DNA from: Jiangella ureilytica
GTDB taxonomy: Bacteria; Actinomycetota; Actinomycetes; Jiangellales; Jiangellaceae
Direction: 5' to 3'
DNA: 62,710 nucleotides
NCBI RefSeq assembly: GCF_004348545.1
Contig: NZ_SMKL01000037.1
Span: forward strand, 1-62,710
This document shows positions 16,497 through 28,629 of the stretch, in pieces; the first letter of the stretch is position 1, and each line of letters begins with the position of its first letter. The notes below the pieces were generated by a model, which saw only the letters and a list, made by a program, of their open reading frames with translations, was not told the DNA's origin and did no database searches. The translations under genes and the position numbers were made by a program.

Positions 16497-17822
16497 ATGA
16501 GCCAGCGCACTGGTCCTGAGCGACCGAGCGCCCCGAGCCGCACCGCCGGCGAGGCCGACGTCATCGTCGTCGGCGCCGGGCCGGCCGGCTCGACCACCGC
16601 GTACTACCTGGCGCGTGCCGGGCTGGACGTGCTGCTCCTCGAAAAGGCGTCCTTCCCGCGCGACAAGGTCTGCGGCGACGGCCTGACCCCGCGCGCGGTG
16701 CGCCAGCTGGTCCGCATGGGCGTCGACACCGGTGCGCCCGGCTGGATCAAGAACAAGGGGCTGCGGATCATCGGCGGCGGCATGCGCCTGCACCTGCCGT
16801 GGCCCGAGCTGGCCAGCTACCCCGACTACGGCCTGGTCCGCACCCGCACCGACTTCGACGAGCTGCTCGCCCGGCACGCCGCGGCCGCGGGCGCCCGGCT
16901 GCACGAACGCACCAACGTCACCGCTCCGGTCCTCGACGAGCGCACCGGCCACATCGTCGGCGTCACCGCGAGGCCGCTGGACGAGCGCGGCCGGGCCGCC
17001 GGCGAGACCGTCACCTACCGCGCCCCGCTGGTGGTCGCCGCCGACGGCACGTCGTCGCGGCTCTCGACCGCCATGGGCATCCACAAGCGCGACGACCGCC
17101 CCATGGCCGTCGCCGTCCGCACGTACTACGAGACGCCGCGCCACGACGACGAGTGGATGGAGTCGTGGCTGGAGCTGTGGGCCGAGAACCCGTCGGGCGG
17201 GCGCGACCTGCTGCCGGGCTACGGCTGGATCTTCGGCACCGGCAACGGCACCAGCAACGTCGGCCTGGGCATCACGAACACCTCGAAGGCCTTCGGCCGG
17301 GTCGACTACAAGGACATGTTGCGCCGCTGGGCGGCGCAGACCCCGCCCGAGTGGGGCTTCACCGAGGAGAACCAGGTCGGTGAGATCCGCAGCGCGGCGT
17401 TGCCGATGGGATTCAATCGCCAGCCGCACTACAGTCGTGGCCTGCTCCTGGTCGGCGACTCCGGCGGCATGATCAACCCCTTCAACGGCGAAGGCATCGA
17501 CTACGCGATGGAGGCGGCCAACCTCGCCGCCACCGTGATCGCCGACGCGCGGTCACGGGACGCCGCCGGTCGGGAGCGGGTGCTGCAGGGCTACCCTGCT
17601 GCGCTGAAGCACGAACACGGTGGCTACTTCACGCTCGGCCGCATCTTCGTCAGATTGATCGGTGACCCACGGATCATGAGAATCGCCCGGAACCACGGCC
17701 TGCCGCGCCCCTGGCTGATGAAGTTCACCCTGAAGCTGCTGGCCAATCTGACCGACCACCGCGACGGCGACGTGTACGACCGCGTCATCAACGCGATGAC
17801 CCGACTCGCCCCGGCGGCGTGA
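16497..17822 (+). CDS. Geranylgeranyl reductase family FAD protein (MenJ-like)
   Basis: A 441-residue flavoprotein. The N-terminal dinucleotide-binding motif is VIVVGAGPAGSTTAYYLARAG (about 22-42), and KVCGDGLTPRAV is diagnostic of geranylgeranyl reductases. The second FAD motif LLVGDSGGMINPFNGEGIDYAMEAA follows. In Mycobacterium the homologue MenJ saturates one isoprene unit of menaquinone. The location between menG and nuoA supports the same role here. Substrate could also be another polyprenyl lipid. 49 bases separate it from nuoA, so cotranscription is likely. Confidence 0.85.
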   Translation: MSQRTGPERPSAPSRTAGEADVIVVGAGPAGSTTAYYLARAGLDVLLLEKASFPRDKVCGDGLTPRAVRQLVRMGVDTGAPGWIKNKGLRIIGGGMRLHLPWPELASYPDYGLVRTRTDFDELLARHAAAAGARLHERTNVTAPVLDERTGHIVGVTARPLDERGRAAGETVTYRAPLVVAADGTSSRLSTAMGIHKRDDRPMAVAVRTYYETPRHDDEWMESWLELWAENPSGGRDLLPGYGWIFGTGNGTSNVGLGITNTSKAFGRVDYKDMLRRWAAQTPPEWGFTEENQVGEIRSAALPMGFNRQPHYSRGLLLVGDSGGMINPFNGEGIDYAMEAANLAATVIADARSRDAAGRERVLQGYPAALKHEHGGYFTLGRIFVRLIGDPRIMRIARNHGLPRPWLMKFTLKLLANLTDHRDGDVYDRVINAMTRLAPAA

Positions 17823-17871
17823 GGAGCCCCATGCAGGACATCACCAACCCCGTGCAGAGGAGTGGCCCGGC

Positions 17872-18231
17872 GTGAACGCCTACGCACCGATCCTCGGCCT
17901 CATCCTGCTCGCCGCGGTCTTCGCGGTGGGCTCGGTGGCCTTCTCAGTGGTGGCCGGCCCGAAGCGGTTCAACCGCGCGCGACTGGACTCCTACGAATGC
18001 GGTATCGAGCCGACGCCGCAGCCGGTGGGCGGTGGCCGGTTCCCGGTCAAGTACTACCTGACCGCGATGACCTTCATCATCTTCGACATCGAGATCATCT
18101 TCCTGTATCCGTGGGCGGTCCGGTTCGACCACCTGGGGGTCTTCGGCTTCGTCGCGATGGTGACGTTCATCTTCCTGATCACCGTGCCGTTCATCTACGA
18201 ATGGCGGCGCGGCGGGCTCGACTGGGACTAG
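17872..18231 (+). CDS. nuoA: NADH-quinone oxidoreductase subunit A
   Basis: A 119-residue membrane subunit of complex I with three helices. The conserved loop LDSYECGIEPTPQPVGGGRFPVKYYLTAMTFIIFDIEIIF between helices 1 and 2 identifies NuoA. GTG 17872 follows a purine-rich stretch (AGAGGAG, 17856-17862). First gene of the complete nuoA-N operon; nine bases separate it from nuoB. Confidence 0.97.
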   Translation: MNAYAPILGLILLAAVFAVGSVAFSVVAGPKRFNRARLDSYECGIEPTPQPVGGGRFPVKYYLTAMTFIIFDIEIIFLYPWAVRFDHLGVFGFVAMVTFIFLITVPFIYEWRRGGLDWD

Positions 18232-18240
18232 AGGCGAATC

Positions 18241-18795
18241 ATGGGTGTTGAAGAGAAGCTGCCCTCCGGTGTGCTGCTGGCCACCATGGAGAACCTGCTC
18301 GGCTACCTCCGCAAGGGCTCGGTCTGGCCGGCCACGTTCGGCCTGGCCTGCTGCGCCATCGAGATGATGGCGTTCGGCGGGCCGCGGCACGACTCCGCGC
18401 GCTTCGGCATGGAGGTCTTCCGGGCCTCGCCGCGGCAGGCCGACCTGATGATCGTCGCCGGCCGGGTGAGCCAGAAGATGGCGCCGGTGCTGCGGCAGAT
18501 CTACGACCAGATGGCCAACCCGAAGTGGGTGCTGTCGATGGGCGTCTGCGCCTCGTCCGGCGGCATGTTCAACAACTACGCCATCGTCCAAGGCGTCGAC
18601 CACGTCGTTCCCGTCGACGTCTACCTGCCCGGCTGCCCGCCCCGGCCCGAGATGCTGATCGATGCCATCCTCAAGCTGCACGACCAGATCCAGCACACCA
18701 AGCTGGGCGCGCACAAGGTCGCGGCCGACACCGAGGCCGAGCGGATCGCGCTGCGGGCCGAGGCCACGCACGAGATGAAGGGCCTGCTCCGGTGA
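18241..18795 (+). CDS. nuoB: NADH-quinone oxidoreductase subunit B
   Basis: A 184-residue peripheral subunit that binds the terminal iron-sulfur cluster N2 next to the quinone site. Cluster ligands are visible in [26 protein letters not shown] and LPGCPPRPE. The C-terminal tail after [16 protein letters not shown] is typical of actinobacterial versions. Its TGA overlaps the nuoC GTG by four bases. Confidence 0.97.
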   Translation: MGVEEKLPSGVLLATMENLLGYLRKGSVWPATFGLACCAIEMMAFGGPRHDSARFGMEVFRASPRQADLMIVAGRVSQKMAPVLRQIYDQMANPKWVLSMGVCASSGGMFNNYAIVQGVDHVVPVDVYLPGCPPRPEMLIDAILKLHDQIQHTKLGAHKVAADTEAERIALRAEATHEMKGLLR

Positions 18796-19793
18796 GCGAC
18801 GACGAGAAGCGGACCGACGCCGCCGACAGCGCGGACGACGCGCAGGGCATGACCAGCGGCACGCAGCACCCCGACGACGTCGCGGAGGCCGCGCAGACCC
18901 GCTCCGAGTCCAGCCCGGTCGACCAGCCGGGCACGGCCGCCGAGCCCGGCGGCGGACCCGAGCAGCCGTCGAAGGAAGAGGTCACCACGGGCGGCGACGC
19001 CCGCCCCGGTGAGCAGGCGCAGACCGAGGACGAGTCGAAGGACGAGGCGGCGCCCGAGGACGCCGAGGAGGCCGCGGCCGAGGAGGAGTCCCTCCCCGCC
19101 GAGCCCGAGGGCCCGGCGCTGCCGCCGGAGCACCCGTCGCGGCGCGGCATGTTCGGCTCCTATGGCGGCAGCGGCGACACCTCCGGCTACGGCCGCCTGG
19201 TGGTCCGCGACACCAACCCGGTCCGCGGCGGCTCGACCCCGCGGCCGTGGCCCGAGGAGCTGGAGAAGCTCGGCGACGACGTCACCGCCGCCCTGGCCGA
19301 CGCCGGCAGCACCGACGCCGACGTCTTCGAGAAGGTGCTGGTCGACCGCGGCCAGATCACGTTCTTCGTGAAGCGCGAGAAGCTGGCCGACCTCGCCCGC
19401 ACGTTCCGCGACGACCCGCAGCTGCGGTTCGAGATGTGCATGGGCGTCAACGGCGTGCACTATCCGGAGGAGATCGGGCGCGAGCTGCACGTCGTCGTCC
19501 AGCTGCTCTCGATCACGCACAACCGCCGGGTCAACCTCGAGGTCACCTGCCCCGAGTCCGACCCGCACGTCCCGTCGATCGTCCACACGTACCCCTCGGC
19601 CAACTGGCACGAGCGCGAGACGTACGACTTCTTCGGGATCCTCTTCGACGGCCACCCGTCCCTCACGCGCATCCAGATGCCGGACGACTGGCCGGGGCAC
19701 CCGCAGCGCAAGGACTACCCGCTCGGAGGCATCCCCGTGGAGTACAAGGGCGCGACCATCGCGCCGCCCGACGAGCGGAGGGCGTACAACTGA
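18792..19793 (+). CDS. nuoC: NADH-quinone oxidoreductase subunit C with long acidic N-terminal extension
   Basis: A 333-residue protein. The 30-kDa subunit domain occupies the C-terminal ~200 residues, with [34 protein letters not shown] and [15 protein letters not shown]. The first ~115 residues are acidic, Glu/Asp/Ala/Pro-rich and disordered-looking ([19 protein letters not shown]). GTG 18792 overlaps the nuoB stop, and no better internal start with spacing is evident, so the extension appears to be translated. It is longer than E. coli or many actinobacterial NuoC. Confidence 0.92.
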   Translation: MSDDEKRTDAADSADDAQGMTSGTQHPDDVAEAAQTRSESSPVDQPGTAAEPGGGPEQPSKEEVTTGGDARPGEQAQTEDESKDEAAPEDAEEAAAEEESLPAEPEGPALPPEHPSRRGMFGSYGGSGDTSGYGRLVVRDTNPVRGGSTPRPWPEELEKLGDDVTAALADAGSTDADVFEKVLVDRGQITFFVKREKLADLARTFRDDPQLRFEMCMGVNGVHYPEEIGRELHVVVQLLSITHNRRVNLEVTCPESDPHVPSIVHTYPSANWHERETYDFFGILFDGHPSLTRIQMPDDWPGHPQRKDYPLGGIPVEYKGATIAPPDERRAYN

Positions 19794-21151
19794 TGAGCCA
19801 GCAGGACGTCACCTTCACCCCGGCCGGCGACGACACCGACGACCCGTACGCGGGCGTCCGCGAGACCACCGAGGGCCCCGTCTACACCGTCACCGGCCAG
19901 GACTGGGACGACGTGGTCGGCGCGGCCGCCGGCGAGGAGCGCATCGTCGTCAACATGGGCCCGCAGCACCCGTCGACGCACGGCGTGCTCCGGCTCATCC
20001 TCGAGCTCGACGGCGAGACGGTCACCGAGGCCCGCTGCGGCATCGGCTACCTGCACACCGGCATCGAGAAGAACATGGAGTACCGGACGTGGACCCAGGG
20101 GGTCACGTTCGTGACCCGCATGGACTACCTGTCCCCGTTCTTCAACGAGGCCGCCTACGTGCTGGGCATCGAGAAGCTGCTCGGCATCACCGACGACATC
20201 CCGGACCGCGCCAACGTCATTCGCGTCATGATGATGGAGCTCAACCGCATCTCCTCGCACCTGGTCTGCATCGCGACCGGCGGCATGGAGATGGGCGCGC
20301 TCACCGTCATGACCAACGGGTTCCGCGAGCGCGAGCGCACGCTCGACCTCTTCGAGCTGATCACCGGGCTGCGCATGAACCACGCGTACATCCGCCCGGG
20401 CGGCGTCGCGCAGGACCTCCCGCCGGGTGCGGTCGAGAGCGTCCGCGAGTACCTGCGCTGGATGTGGGACCACATCGGCGAGTACGAGGCGTTCTGCAAC
20501 GAGAACCCGATCTTCAAGGGCCGCACCGTCGGCGTCGGGTACCTCGACCTCGCCGGCTGCATGGCGCTGGGGATCACCGGCCCGGTGCTGCGCTCGACCG
20601 GCCTGCCGTGGGACCTGCGCAAGTCCCAGCCCTACAGCGGTTACGAGACCTACGACTTCGAGGTGCCCACCTGGGACACCAACGACGCCTACGGGCGCTT
20701 CCGCGTCCGCATCGAGGAGATGAAGGAGTCGCTGAAGATCGTCGAGCAGTGCCTCGACCGGCTCGAGCCGGGCCCCGTCATGATCGGTGACAAGAAGATC
20801 GCCTGGCCGGCGCAGCTGGCCATCGGCAGCGACGGCATGGGCAACTCCCTCGACCACATCCGGCACATCATGGGTGAGTCGATGGAGGCGCTGATCCACC
20901 ACTTCAAGCTGGTCACCGAGGGCTTCCGGGTCCCGGCCGGCGAGGTGTACGTGCCGATCGAGAGCCCCCGCGGCGAGCTCGGCGCGCACGTGGTGTCCGA
21001 CGGCGGCACCCGGCCCTGGCGGATGCACTTCCGCGACCCGTCCTTCAACAACCTGCAGGCCGTACCGGCGATGTGCGAGGGTTCCATGGTGGCCGACGTC
21101 ATCGTGGCCGTCGCGAGCCTCGACCCGGTGATGGGTGGATGTGACCGATGA
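19793..21151 (+). CDS. nuoD: NADH-quinone oxidoreductase subunit D
   Basis: A 452-residue 49-kDa subunit that forms the quinone-binding site with NuoB. Conserved blocks are [15 protein letters not shown] (quinone-site His), [36 protein letters not shown] and the C-terminal [24 protein letters not shown] 19793 shares one base with the nuoC stop (TGATG). Confidence 0.97.
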   Translation: MSQQDVTFTPAGDDTDDPYAGVRETTEGPVYTVTGQDWDDVVGAAAGEERIVVNMGPQHPSTHGVLRLILELDGETVTEARCGIGYLHTGIEKNMEYRTWTQGVTFVTRMDYLSPFFNEAAYVLGIEKLLGITDDIPDRANVIRVMMMELNRISSHLVCIATGGMEMGALTVMTNGFRERERTLDLFELITGLRMNHAYIRPGGVAQDLPPGAVESVREYLRWMWDHIGEYEAFCNENPIFKGRTVGVGYLDLAGCMALGITGPVLRSTGLPWDLRKSQPYSGYETYDFEVPTWDTNDAYGRFRVRIEEMKESLKIVEQCLDRLEPGPVMIGDKKIAWPAQLAIGSDGMGNSLDHIRHIMGESMEALIHHFKLVTEGFRVPAGEVYVPIESPRGELGAHVVSDGGTRPWRMHFRDPSFNNLQAVPAMCEGSMVADVIVAVASLDPVMGGCDR

Positions 21152-21857
21152 CCGACGTGAACGACGTGAACGACGTACAGGCTGCTCCCGGCCCGCTCGG
21201 CGACACCGTCCGGGCCGAGATGGCGCAGATCATCGCCCGGTACCCGGAGCCGCGCTCGGCTCTGCTGCCGATGCTGCACCTCGTGCAGTCGCACCAGGGG
21301 TACGTCACCCCTGAGGGCATCGAGCTGTGCGCCGAGGTCCTCGACATCACCGAGGCCGAGGTCGCCGCCGTCGCCACGTTCTACACGATGTACAAGCGCC
21401 GGCCCGTCGGCGACTACCACGTCGGCGTCTGCACCAACACGCTCTGCGCGATCATGGGTGGCGACGCCATCTGGGACGACCTGTCCGAGTACCTGGGCGT
21501 CGGGCACGACGAGACCACCGACGACGGCAAGGTGTCGCTCGAGCGGGTCGAGTGCAACGCGGCCTGCGACTACGCGCCGGTCATGATGGTCAACTGGGAG
21601 TTCATGGACAACCAGACGCCGCAGTCCGCGCGCGAGCTGGTCGACCGCCTCCGCGCCGGCGAGCAGGTCACCTCGACCCGCGGCCCGCGCATCTGCACCT
21701 GGAAGCAGGCCGAGCGTGTGCTGGCCGGGTTCCCCGACGAGCTGGCCACCGAGGGCGTCGCCGCCGGCCCGGCCTCGCTGGTGGGTCTGGAGCTGGCACA
21801 CGAGAACGGCTGGACGGCGCCCGAGGGCGGTCAGCGCGAGCTGGGAGGCAGCACCAA

Positions 21858-21861
<4 letters not shown>
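21148..21861 (+). CDS. nuoE: NADH-quinone oxidoreductase subunit E
   Basis: A 237-residue thioredoxin-fold subunit binding the [2Fe-2S] cluster N1a. Ligand pairs are in VCTNTLC (C-x4-C) and [10 protein letters not shown] (C-x3-C). The N-terminal helical part contains [19 protein letters not shown], as in the family. A C-terminal extension of ~60 residues beyond the fold is common in actinobacteria. Overlaps nuoD and nuoF by four bases each. Confidence 0.96.
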
Positions 21862-23176
<1,315 letters not shown>

Positions 23177-23177
<1 letters not shown>

Positions 23178-25633
23178 TGACCGTGACGACCAACTCCACG
23201 TCCGACGCCGTGGAGCCGCAGCCGAACCTGGTGACGGTCACCATCGACGGCTTCGAGGTGAGCGTTCCCGAGGGCACGCTGGTCATCCGCGCCGCCGAGC
23301 TCATCGGCATCCAGATCCCGCGGTTCTGCGACCACCCGCTGCTCGAGCCCGTCGGCGCCTGCCGCCAGTGCATGGTCGAGGTGCCCGACATGGGCAACGG
23401 CCGCGGCATGCCCAAGCCGCAGGCGTCCTGCACGCTCACGGTCGCCCCGGGCATGGTGATCAACACCCAGTTCTCCTCGCCGGTCGCCGACAAGGCGCAG
23501 CAGGGGATCATGGAGTTCCTGCTGATCAACCACCCGCTCGACTGCCCCGTCTGCGACAAGGGCGGCGAGTGCCCGCTGCAGAACCAGGCGATGAGCAACG
23601 GCCGCGGCGACTCCCGCTACGAGGGCAAGAAGCGGACCTTCCCGAAGCCGATCAACATCTCCGCGCAGGTCCTGCTCGACCGCGAGCGGTGCGTCTTGTG
23701 CGCCCGGTGCACCCGGTTCTCCAAGGAGATCGCCGGCGACCCGTTCATCGAGCTGCTCGAACGCGGCTCGCTGCAGCAGGTCGGCATCTACGAGAAGGAG
23801 CCGTTCGAGAGCTACTTCTCCGGCAACACCATTCAGATCTGCCCGGTCGGCGCGCTGACCAGCGCGGCGTACCGGTTCCGGTCCCGCCCGTTCGATCTGG
23901 TGTCGGTCCCGTCGGTCGCCGAGCACGACGCGTGCGGCAGCGCGATCCGCGTCGACCACCGCCGCGACACGGTCATGCGCCGGCTGGCCGGCGACGACCC
24001 CGAAGTCAACGAGGAGTGGATCACCGACAAGGACCGCTTCGCGTTCCGCTGGTCCACGCTCGACGACCGCATCACGCACCCGCTGGTCCGCGACGAGGAG
24101 ACCGGCGAGCTGGTCGCGGCGTCGTGGCCCGAGGCGCTGACGCTGGCATCGCAGGGCCTGGCCCGCTCGCGCGACGCCGGCGGCGTCGGCGTCCTCACCG
24201 GCGGCCGGCTGACGCTCGAGGACGCTTACGCCTACGCGAAGTTCGCGCGGGTGGCGCTGGACACCAACGACATCGACTTCCGCGCGCGGCCGCACTCGGC
24301 CGAGGAGGCCGGGTTCCTGGGGTCGGTGGCCGGTTCGGGCCTGGGTGTCACGTTCACCGACGTCGAGAACGCGCCCGCGGTGCTGCTCATCGGGCTGGAG
24401 CCCGAGGAAGAGGCCGGCGCGCTGTTCCTGCGGCTGCGCAAGGCCAACCGCAAGAACGGCACGCAGGTGCACGCCGTCGCGCCGTTCGCCACCCGGGGCC
24501 TGACGAAGACCGGCGGCACGCTGCTGCCGGCCGCGCCGGGCACCGAGCCGGAGATCCTCAACGCCATCACGCTGGGCGACGACCGCGTCGCCTACCTGGG
24601 CGAGGCGCTGCGCAAGAAGGGCGCCGTCATCCTCATCGGCTCGCGGCTGGCGACCATCCCGGGCGCGCTGTCCGCCGCTACCCGCGTCGCCACCGTCACC
24701 GGCGCCCGGCTGGCCTGGGTGCCGCGCCGGGCCGGCGAGCGCGGTGCGCTCGAGGCCGGCGCTCTGCCGACCCTGCTGCCCGGCGGCCGGCCGGTGTCGG
24801 ACCCGGAGGCCCGGGTCGACGTCGCCGCCGCCTGGTCCGTCGACACGCTCCCGTCGCTGCCCGGGCGCGACACCACCGGCATCCTGGCCGCGCTGACCAG
24901 CGGCGTGCTGGCCGGCGCACTGGTGGCCGGCGTCGAGCTGGCCGACCTGCCGGACCCGGCCGCCGCGAAGCGCGCGCTCGAGTCCGCCGGCTTCGTCGTC
25001 AGCCTCGAGGTCCGCCACAGCGAGGTCACCGAGCTCGCCGACATCGTGCTGCCGGTCGCGCCGCCGGTCGAGAAGGCCGGCACGTTCCTCAACTGGGAGG
25101 GCCGAGCCCGGCCGTTCCCCGCGGTGCTCGCGCAGACGCCGTCGCTCAGCGACGCCGCCGTGCTCGACGCCATCGCACGCGAGCTGGGCATCCGGCTGGG
25201 CGTACGCGACGTCGACGACGCCCGCGCCGAGATCGCCGAGCTCGGCGCCTGGGACGGCGCACGGCCCGAGTCCACCGACACCCCGCCCGCCGGCCCGCCG
25301 CGACCCGGCGAGCGCGAGGCGGTGCTGGCCACCTGGAAGCTCATGCTCGACGGCGGCCGGCTGCAGGACGGCGAGCCGCACCTCGCGGCGACGGCGAAGA
25401 AGGCCGAGGCGCGCATCTCGGCCGGCACCGCCGCGGAGGTGGGCGTCGCCGACGGCGACTGGCTCACCGTCCGGACGACGGCCGGCCAGGTCAGCGTCCC
25501 GGTGCGGGTGACGGACATGCCCGACCGCGTGGTCTGGCTGCCGGAGAACTCGAACGGCACGACGCTGCAGCGGTCGCTGGGCGCCGGCGCCGGTTCCGTG
25601 GTCGAGCTCGCAGGTGGAGGTGCCCCCGCATGA
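23177..25633 (+). CDS. nuoG: NADH-quinone oxidoreductase subunit G
   Basis: An 818-residue iron-sulfur subunit. The N-terminal [2Fe-2S] domain has [19 protein letters not shown]. Further cluster ligands are in [18 protein letters not shown] and [14 protein letters not shown]...CPVGALTS. The remainder is a molybdopterin-oxidoreductase-like domain without cofactor, ending with a MopB-type C-terminal segment ([18 protein letters not shown]). ATG 23177 shares a base with the nuoF stop. Confidence 0.96.
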
Positions 25634-26943
25634 TCGGCTTGTCCGCAGACACCAACGCGAACGAGATCGCCGGCTTCGGCAGCGACCCGTGGTGGATCAT
25701 CGCCATCAAGGTCGTGGCGATCTTCGTGCTGCTGATCCTGCTGACGCTGTTCAACATCGTCTTCGAGCGCAAGGTCGTGGCGCGCATGCAGCACCGCCTC
25801 GGCCCGAACCGCACCGGCCCCAAGGGCTGGCTGCAGAGTCTGGCCGACGGCACCAAGCTGATGTTCAAGGAGGACATCATCCCGAAGGCGGCCGACAAGG
25901 TCGTCTACGTCCTCGCGCCCATCGTCGCGCTGGTGCCGTCGTTCCTCATCCTCGCGGTCATCCCCATGGGCCCCGAGGTCTCGATCTTCGGCACCGAGAC
26001 CCGGCTGCAGCTCACCGACCTCCCGGTCGCCGTGCTGTTCACCCTGGCCATCGCCTCGGTCGGCGTCTACGGCCTGATGCTGGCCGGCTGGTCCAGCGGC
26101 TCGACCTACCCGCTGCTCGGCGGCCTGCGCTCGACCGCCCAGGTCATCTCGTACGAGCTGGTCATGGGGCTGTCGTTCGTCGGGGTGTTCCTGTTCGCCG
26201 GCACCATGTCGACCTCGGGCATCGTCGCGGAGCAGGAGCGGCTCTGGTACGGCATCATCCTGCTGCCGTCGTTCCTCATCTACCTCATCTCGATGGTCGG
26301 CGAGACCAACCGGGCGCCGTTCGACCTCCCCGAGGCCGAGGGCGAGCTGGTGGCCGGCTGGGGCACGGAGTACTCGTCGTTCAAGTACGCCATGTTCTTC
26401 CAGGCCGAGTACTTCAACATGGTCAACGTCTCGGCCATCGCCACCACGCTGTTCCTGGGCGGCTGGCGCGCGCCATGGCCCATCTCCGCCATCAACGACG
26501 GCATGTTCAACACCGGCTGGTGGCCGCTGCTGTGGTTCCTCGGCAAGGTCGTCCTGCTGATCTTCATCTTCATCTGGCTGCGCGGCACGCTGCCGCGGCT
26601 GCGCTACGACCAGTTCATGCACTTCTGCTGGAAGGTGCTGCTGCCGATCTCGCTGGTCTGGATCGTCGCGGTGGCCGGCATGCGACTGGCGTTCAACGAG
26701 GGCCTCGAGCGCAACCAGATCCTCCTGTACGGCGGCATCGTCGTCGCGGTGCTGCTGATCGGCAGCCTGCTGATCCCGGAGAAGAAGACGCCGGCCGAGC
26801 CGGAGCCCGAGGAGCGCGAGTTCGACGCGTTCGCGGGCGGCCACCCGGTGCCGCCGATGCCGGGCCAGGAGTTCGTGGCGGCCCGCATCCCCGCGGCCAC
26901 CACCCAGACCGATGACCGTACCGAGGAGAGCAGTCGTGCCTAA
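25630..26943 (+). CDS. nuoH: NADH-quinone oxidoreductase subunit H
   Basis: A 437-residue membrane subunit at the junction of the arms, lining the quinone channel. Conserved segments include [21 protein letters not shown], the loop [23 protein letters not shown] and [13 protein letters not shown]. About eight helices precede a hydrophilic C-terminal tail of ~70 residues ([18 protein letters not shown]...), an actinobacterial feature. Overlaps nuoG by four bases and nuoI by eight. Confidence 0.97.
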   Translation: MIGLSADTNANEIAGFGSDPWWIIAIKVVAIFVLLILLTLFNIVFERKVVARMQHRLGPNRTGPKGWLQSLADGTKLMFKEDIIPKAADKVVYVLAPIVALVPSFLILAVIPMGPEVSIFGTETRLQLTDLPVAVLFTLAIASVGVYGLMLAGWSSGSTYPLLGGLRSTAQVISYELVMGLSFVGVFLFAGTMSTSGIVAEQERLWYGIILLPSFLIYLISMVGETNRAPFDLPEAEGELVAGWGTEYSSFKYAMFFQAEYFNMVNVSAIATTLFLGGWRAPWPISAINDGMFNTGWWPLLWFLGKVVLLIFIFIWLRGTLPRLRYDQFMHFCWKVLLPISLVWIVAVAGMRLAFNEGLERNQILLYGGIVVAVLLIGSLLIPEKKTPAEPEPEEREFDAFAGGHPVPPMPGQEFVAARIPAATTQTDDRTEESSRA

Positions 26944-27463
26944 GTTCCTCGACCCGGTGGCAGGCTTCGGGGTCACGTTCCGCAACGTGTTCCGCAAGCC
27001 GGTCACCGAGCAGTACCCGGAGCAGCCGCACCCGGTGGCGCCGCGGTTCCACGGGCGGCACCAGCTCAACCGGCACCCCGACGGCCTCGAGAAGTGCGTC
27101 GGGTGCGAGCTGTGCGCCTGGGCGTGCCCCGCCGACGCCATCTACGTCGAGGGCGCCTCCAACACCGACGACGAGCGCTTCTCGCCCGGTGAGCGGTACG
27201 GCCGCGTCTATCAGATCAACTACCTGCGCTGCATCCTCTGCGGGCTGTGCATCGAGGCGTGCCCCACGCGGGCGCTCACGATGACCAACGAGTACGAGCT
27301 GGCCGACCACACGCGCGAGAGCCTCATCTACGAGAAGAAGGACCTGCTCGCGCCGCTGCTGCCCGGCATGGAGGAGCCGCCGCACCCCATGCGGCTCGGC
27401 GACGACGAGCGCGACTACTACCTCGGCGCGGGCATCGGCCGCTCCACCGGCGAGGGGGCGTGA
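26936..27463 (+). CDS. nuoI: NADH-quinone oxidoreductase subunit I
   Basis: A 175-residue ferredoxin-like subunit with two [4Fe-4S] clusters (N6a, N6b). The ligands are [12 protein letters not shown] and [12 protein letters not shown], each followed by the usual A-I/L-x-V pattern. GTG 26936 is preceded by GAGGAGAG. It starts before the nuoH stop and its own stop overlaps nuoJ by one base. Confidence 0.97.
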   Translation: MPKFLDPVAGFGVTFRNVFRKPVTEQYPEQPHPVAPRFHGRHQLNRHPDGLEKCVGCELCAWACPADAIYVEGASNTDDERFSPGERYGRVYQINYLRCILCGLCIEACPTRALTMTNEYELADHTRESLIYEKKDLLAPLLPGMEEPPHPMRLGDDERDYYLGAGIGRSTGEGA

Positions 27464-28317
27464 TGGGCGAGGCAGCCCTGTTCTGGATCATGGCGCCGAT
27501 CGCCGTGCTGGGCGCGCTCGGCCTGGTGCTCTCGCGCAAGGCCGTCCACGGCGCCCTGAGCCTGGCCGTCACGATGATCTCGCTGGCGCTGTTCTACATC
27601 GCCCAGGAGGCGGCGTTCCTCGGCGTCGTGCAGATCGTCGTCTACACCGGCGCCATCATGATGCTGTTCCTCTTCGTGATCATGCTGGTCGGCGTCGACT
27701 CGTCGGACTCGCGGGTCGAGACGATCCGCAACCAGCGGGCAGCGGCGACGCTCGCCGTGCTCGGTGTCATCGTCCTGCTGACGGCGGTGACGGTGCGGGC
27801 CACCCTGCCCGAGGAGCCGGCCGGGCTCACGCAGGCGACGCCCGACGGCAACGTCGCGGCCATCGCCGACCTGATCTTCGGCACCTACGTCTGGGCCTTC
27901 GAGGTGGTGGCCGCGCTGCTGATCACCGCCGCCGTCGGCGCCATGACGCTGACCCACCGCGAGCGGATCTTCAACCGGCCGACGCAGAAGGAACTGTCCA
28001 TCAAGCGGTTCTCCGAGGGCGCACCCGGCGATGCGGCCGGACTGCCGGTCCCGGGCGTCTACGCGCGGCACAACGCCGTCGACACCCCGGCCCTGCTGCC
28101 CGACGGCACCCCGAGCGAGGCGTCGATCAACCGGGTGCTGGTGGCGCGCGGCGCGGCCCGCTCGACCGAGGAGTTCAGGCACCGCCCGACTCCGGCCGAC
28201 ATCGAGGCAGGTGCGACCGAGACACGCTCCTCCGTCGAGGGAGAAGGTCGGTTGGCGAGCGACGCCGACGAGCCGGCCGCCGGTGACGACGACACCACCG
28301 GAGGTGAGCGCGCATGA
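27463..28317 (+). CDS. nuoJ: NADH-quinone oxidoreductase subunit J
   Basis: A 284-residue membrane subunit. Five helices occupy the first ~170 residues, with the conserved helix-3 pattern [27 protein letters not shown] that contains a pi-bulge in known structures. The last ~110 residues are hydrophilic and end in a Glu/Asp/Thr-rich tail; this extension is longer than in E. coli NuoJ. Overlaps nuoI and nuoK. Confidence 0.95.
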   Translation: MGEAALFWIMAPIAVLGALGLVLSRKAVHGALSLAVTMISLALFYIAQEAAFLGVVQIVVYTGAIMMLFLFVIMLVGVDSSDSRVETIRNQRAAATLAVLGVIVLLTAVTVRATLPEEPAGLTQATPDGNVAAIADLIFGTYVWAFEVVAALLITAAVGAMTLTHRERIFNRPTQKELSIKRFSEGAPGDAAGLPVPGVYARHNAVDTPALLPDGTPSEASINRVLVARGAARSTEEFRHRPTPADIEAGATETRSSVEGEGRLASDADEPAAGDDDTTGGERA

Positions 28318-28613
28318 ACCCGACCAACTACCTGGTGCTGTCGGTCATCCTCTTCTCGATCGGCGCGGCCGGCGTGCTGGTCCGGCGCAACGCGCTGGTG
28401 GCGTTCATGTCCGTGGAGCTCATGCTCAACGCGGCCAACCTCGCGTTCGTCACCTTCGCCCGGATGCACGGCAACCTCGACGGCCAGATCGTCGCGTTCT
28501 TCGTCATGGTCGTGGCCGCGGCCGAGGTCGTCGTCGGGCTGGCCATCATCGTGACGATCTTCCGAACTCGCAGGTCCGCGTCGGTCGACGACGCCAGCCT
28601 GCTGAAGCTCTGA
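28314..28613 (+). CDS. nuoK: NADH-quinone oxidoreductase subunit K
   Basis: A 99-residue, three-helix subunit (MrpC-like). The two conserved membrane glutamates of the proton pathway are visible in [16 protein letters not shown] and [14 protein letters not shown]. Length is standard. ATGA overlap with nuoJ; 16 bases separate it from nuoL. Confidence 0.97.
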   Translation: MNPTNYLVLSVILFSIGAAGVLVRRNALVAFMSVELMLNAANLAFVTFARMHGNLDGQIVAFFVMVVAAAEVVVGLAIIVTIFRTRRSASVDDASLLKL

Positions 28614-28629
28614 CGGGCGTGAGGAACCA

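Noticed and set aside
24592-27141. 849-residue minus-strand frame opposite nuoG-nuoI
   Set aside because: Same artefact; it crosses several real gene boundaries.
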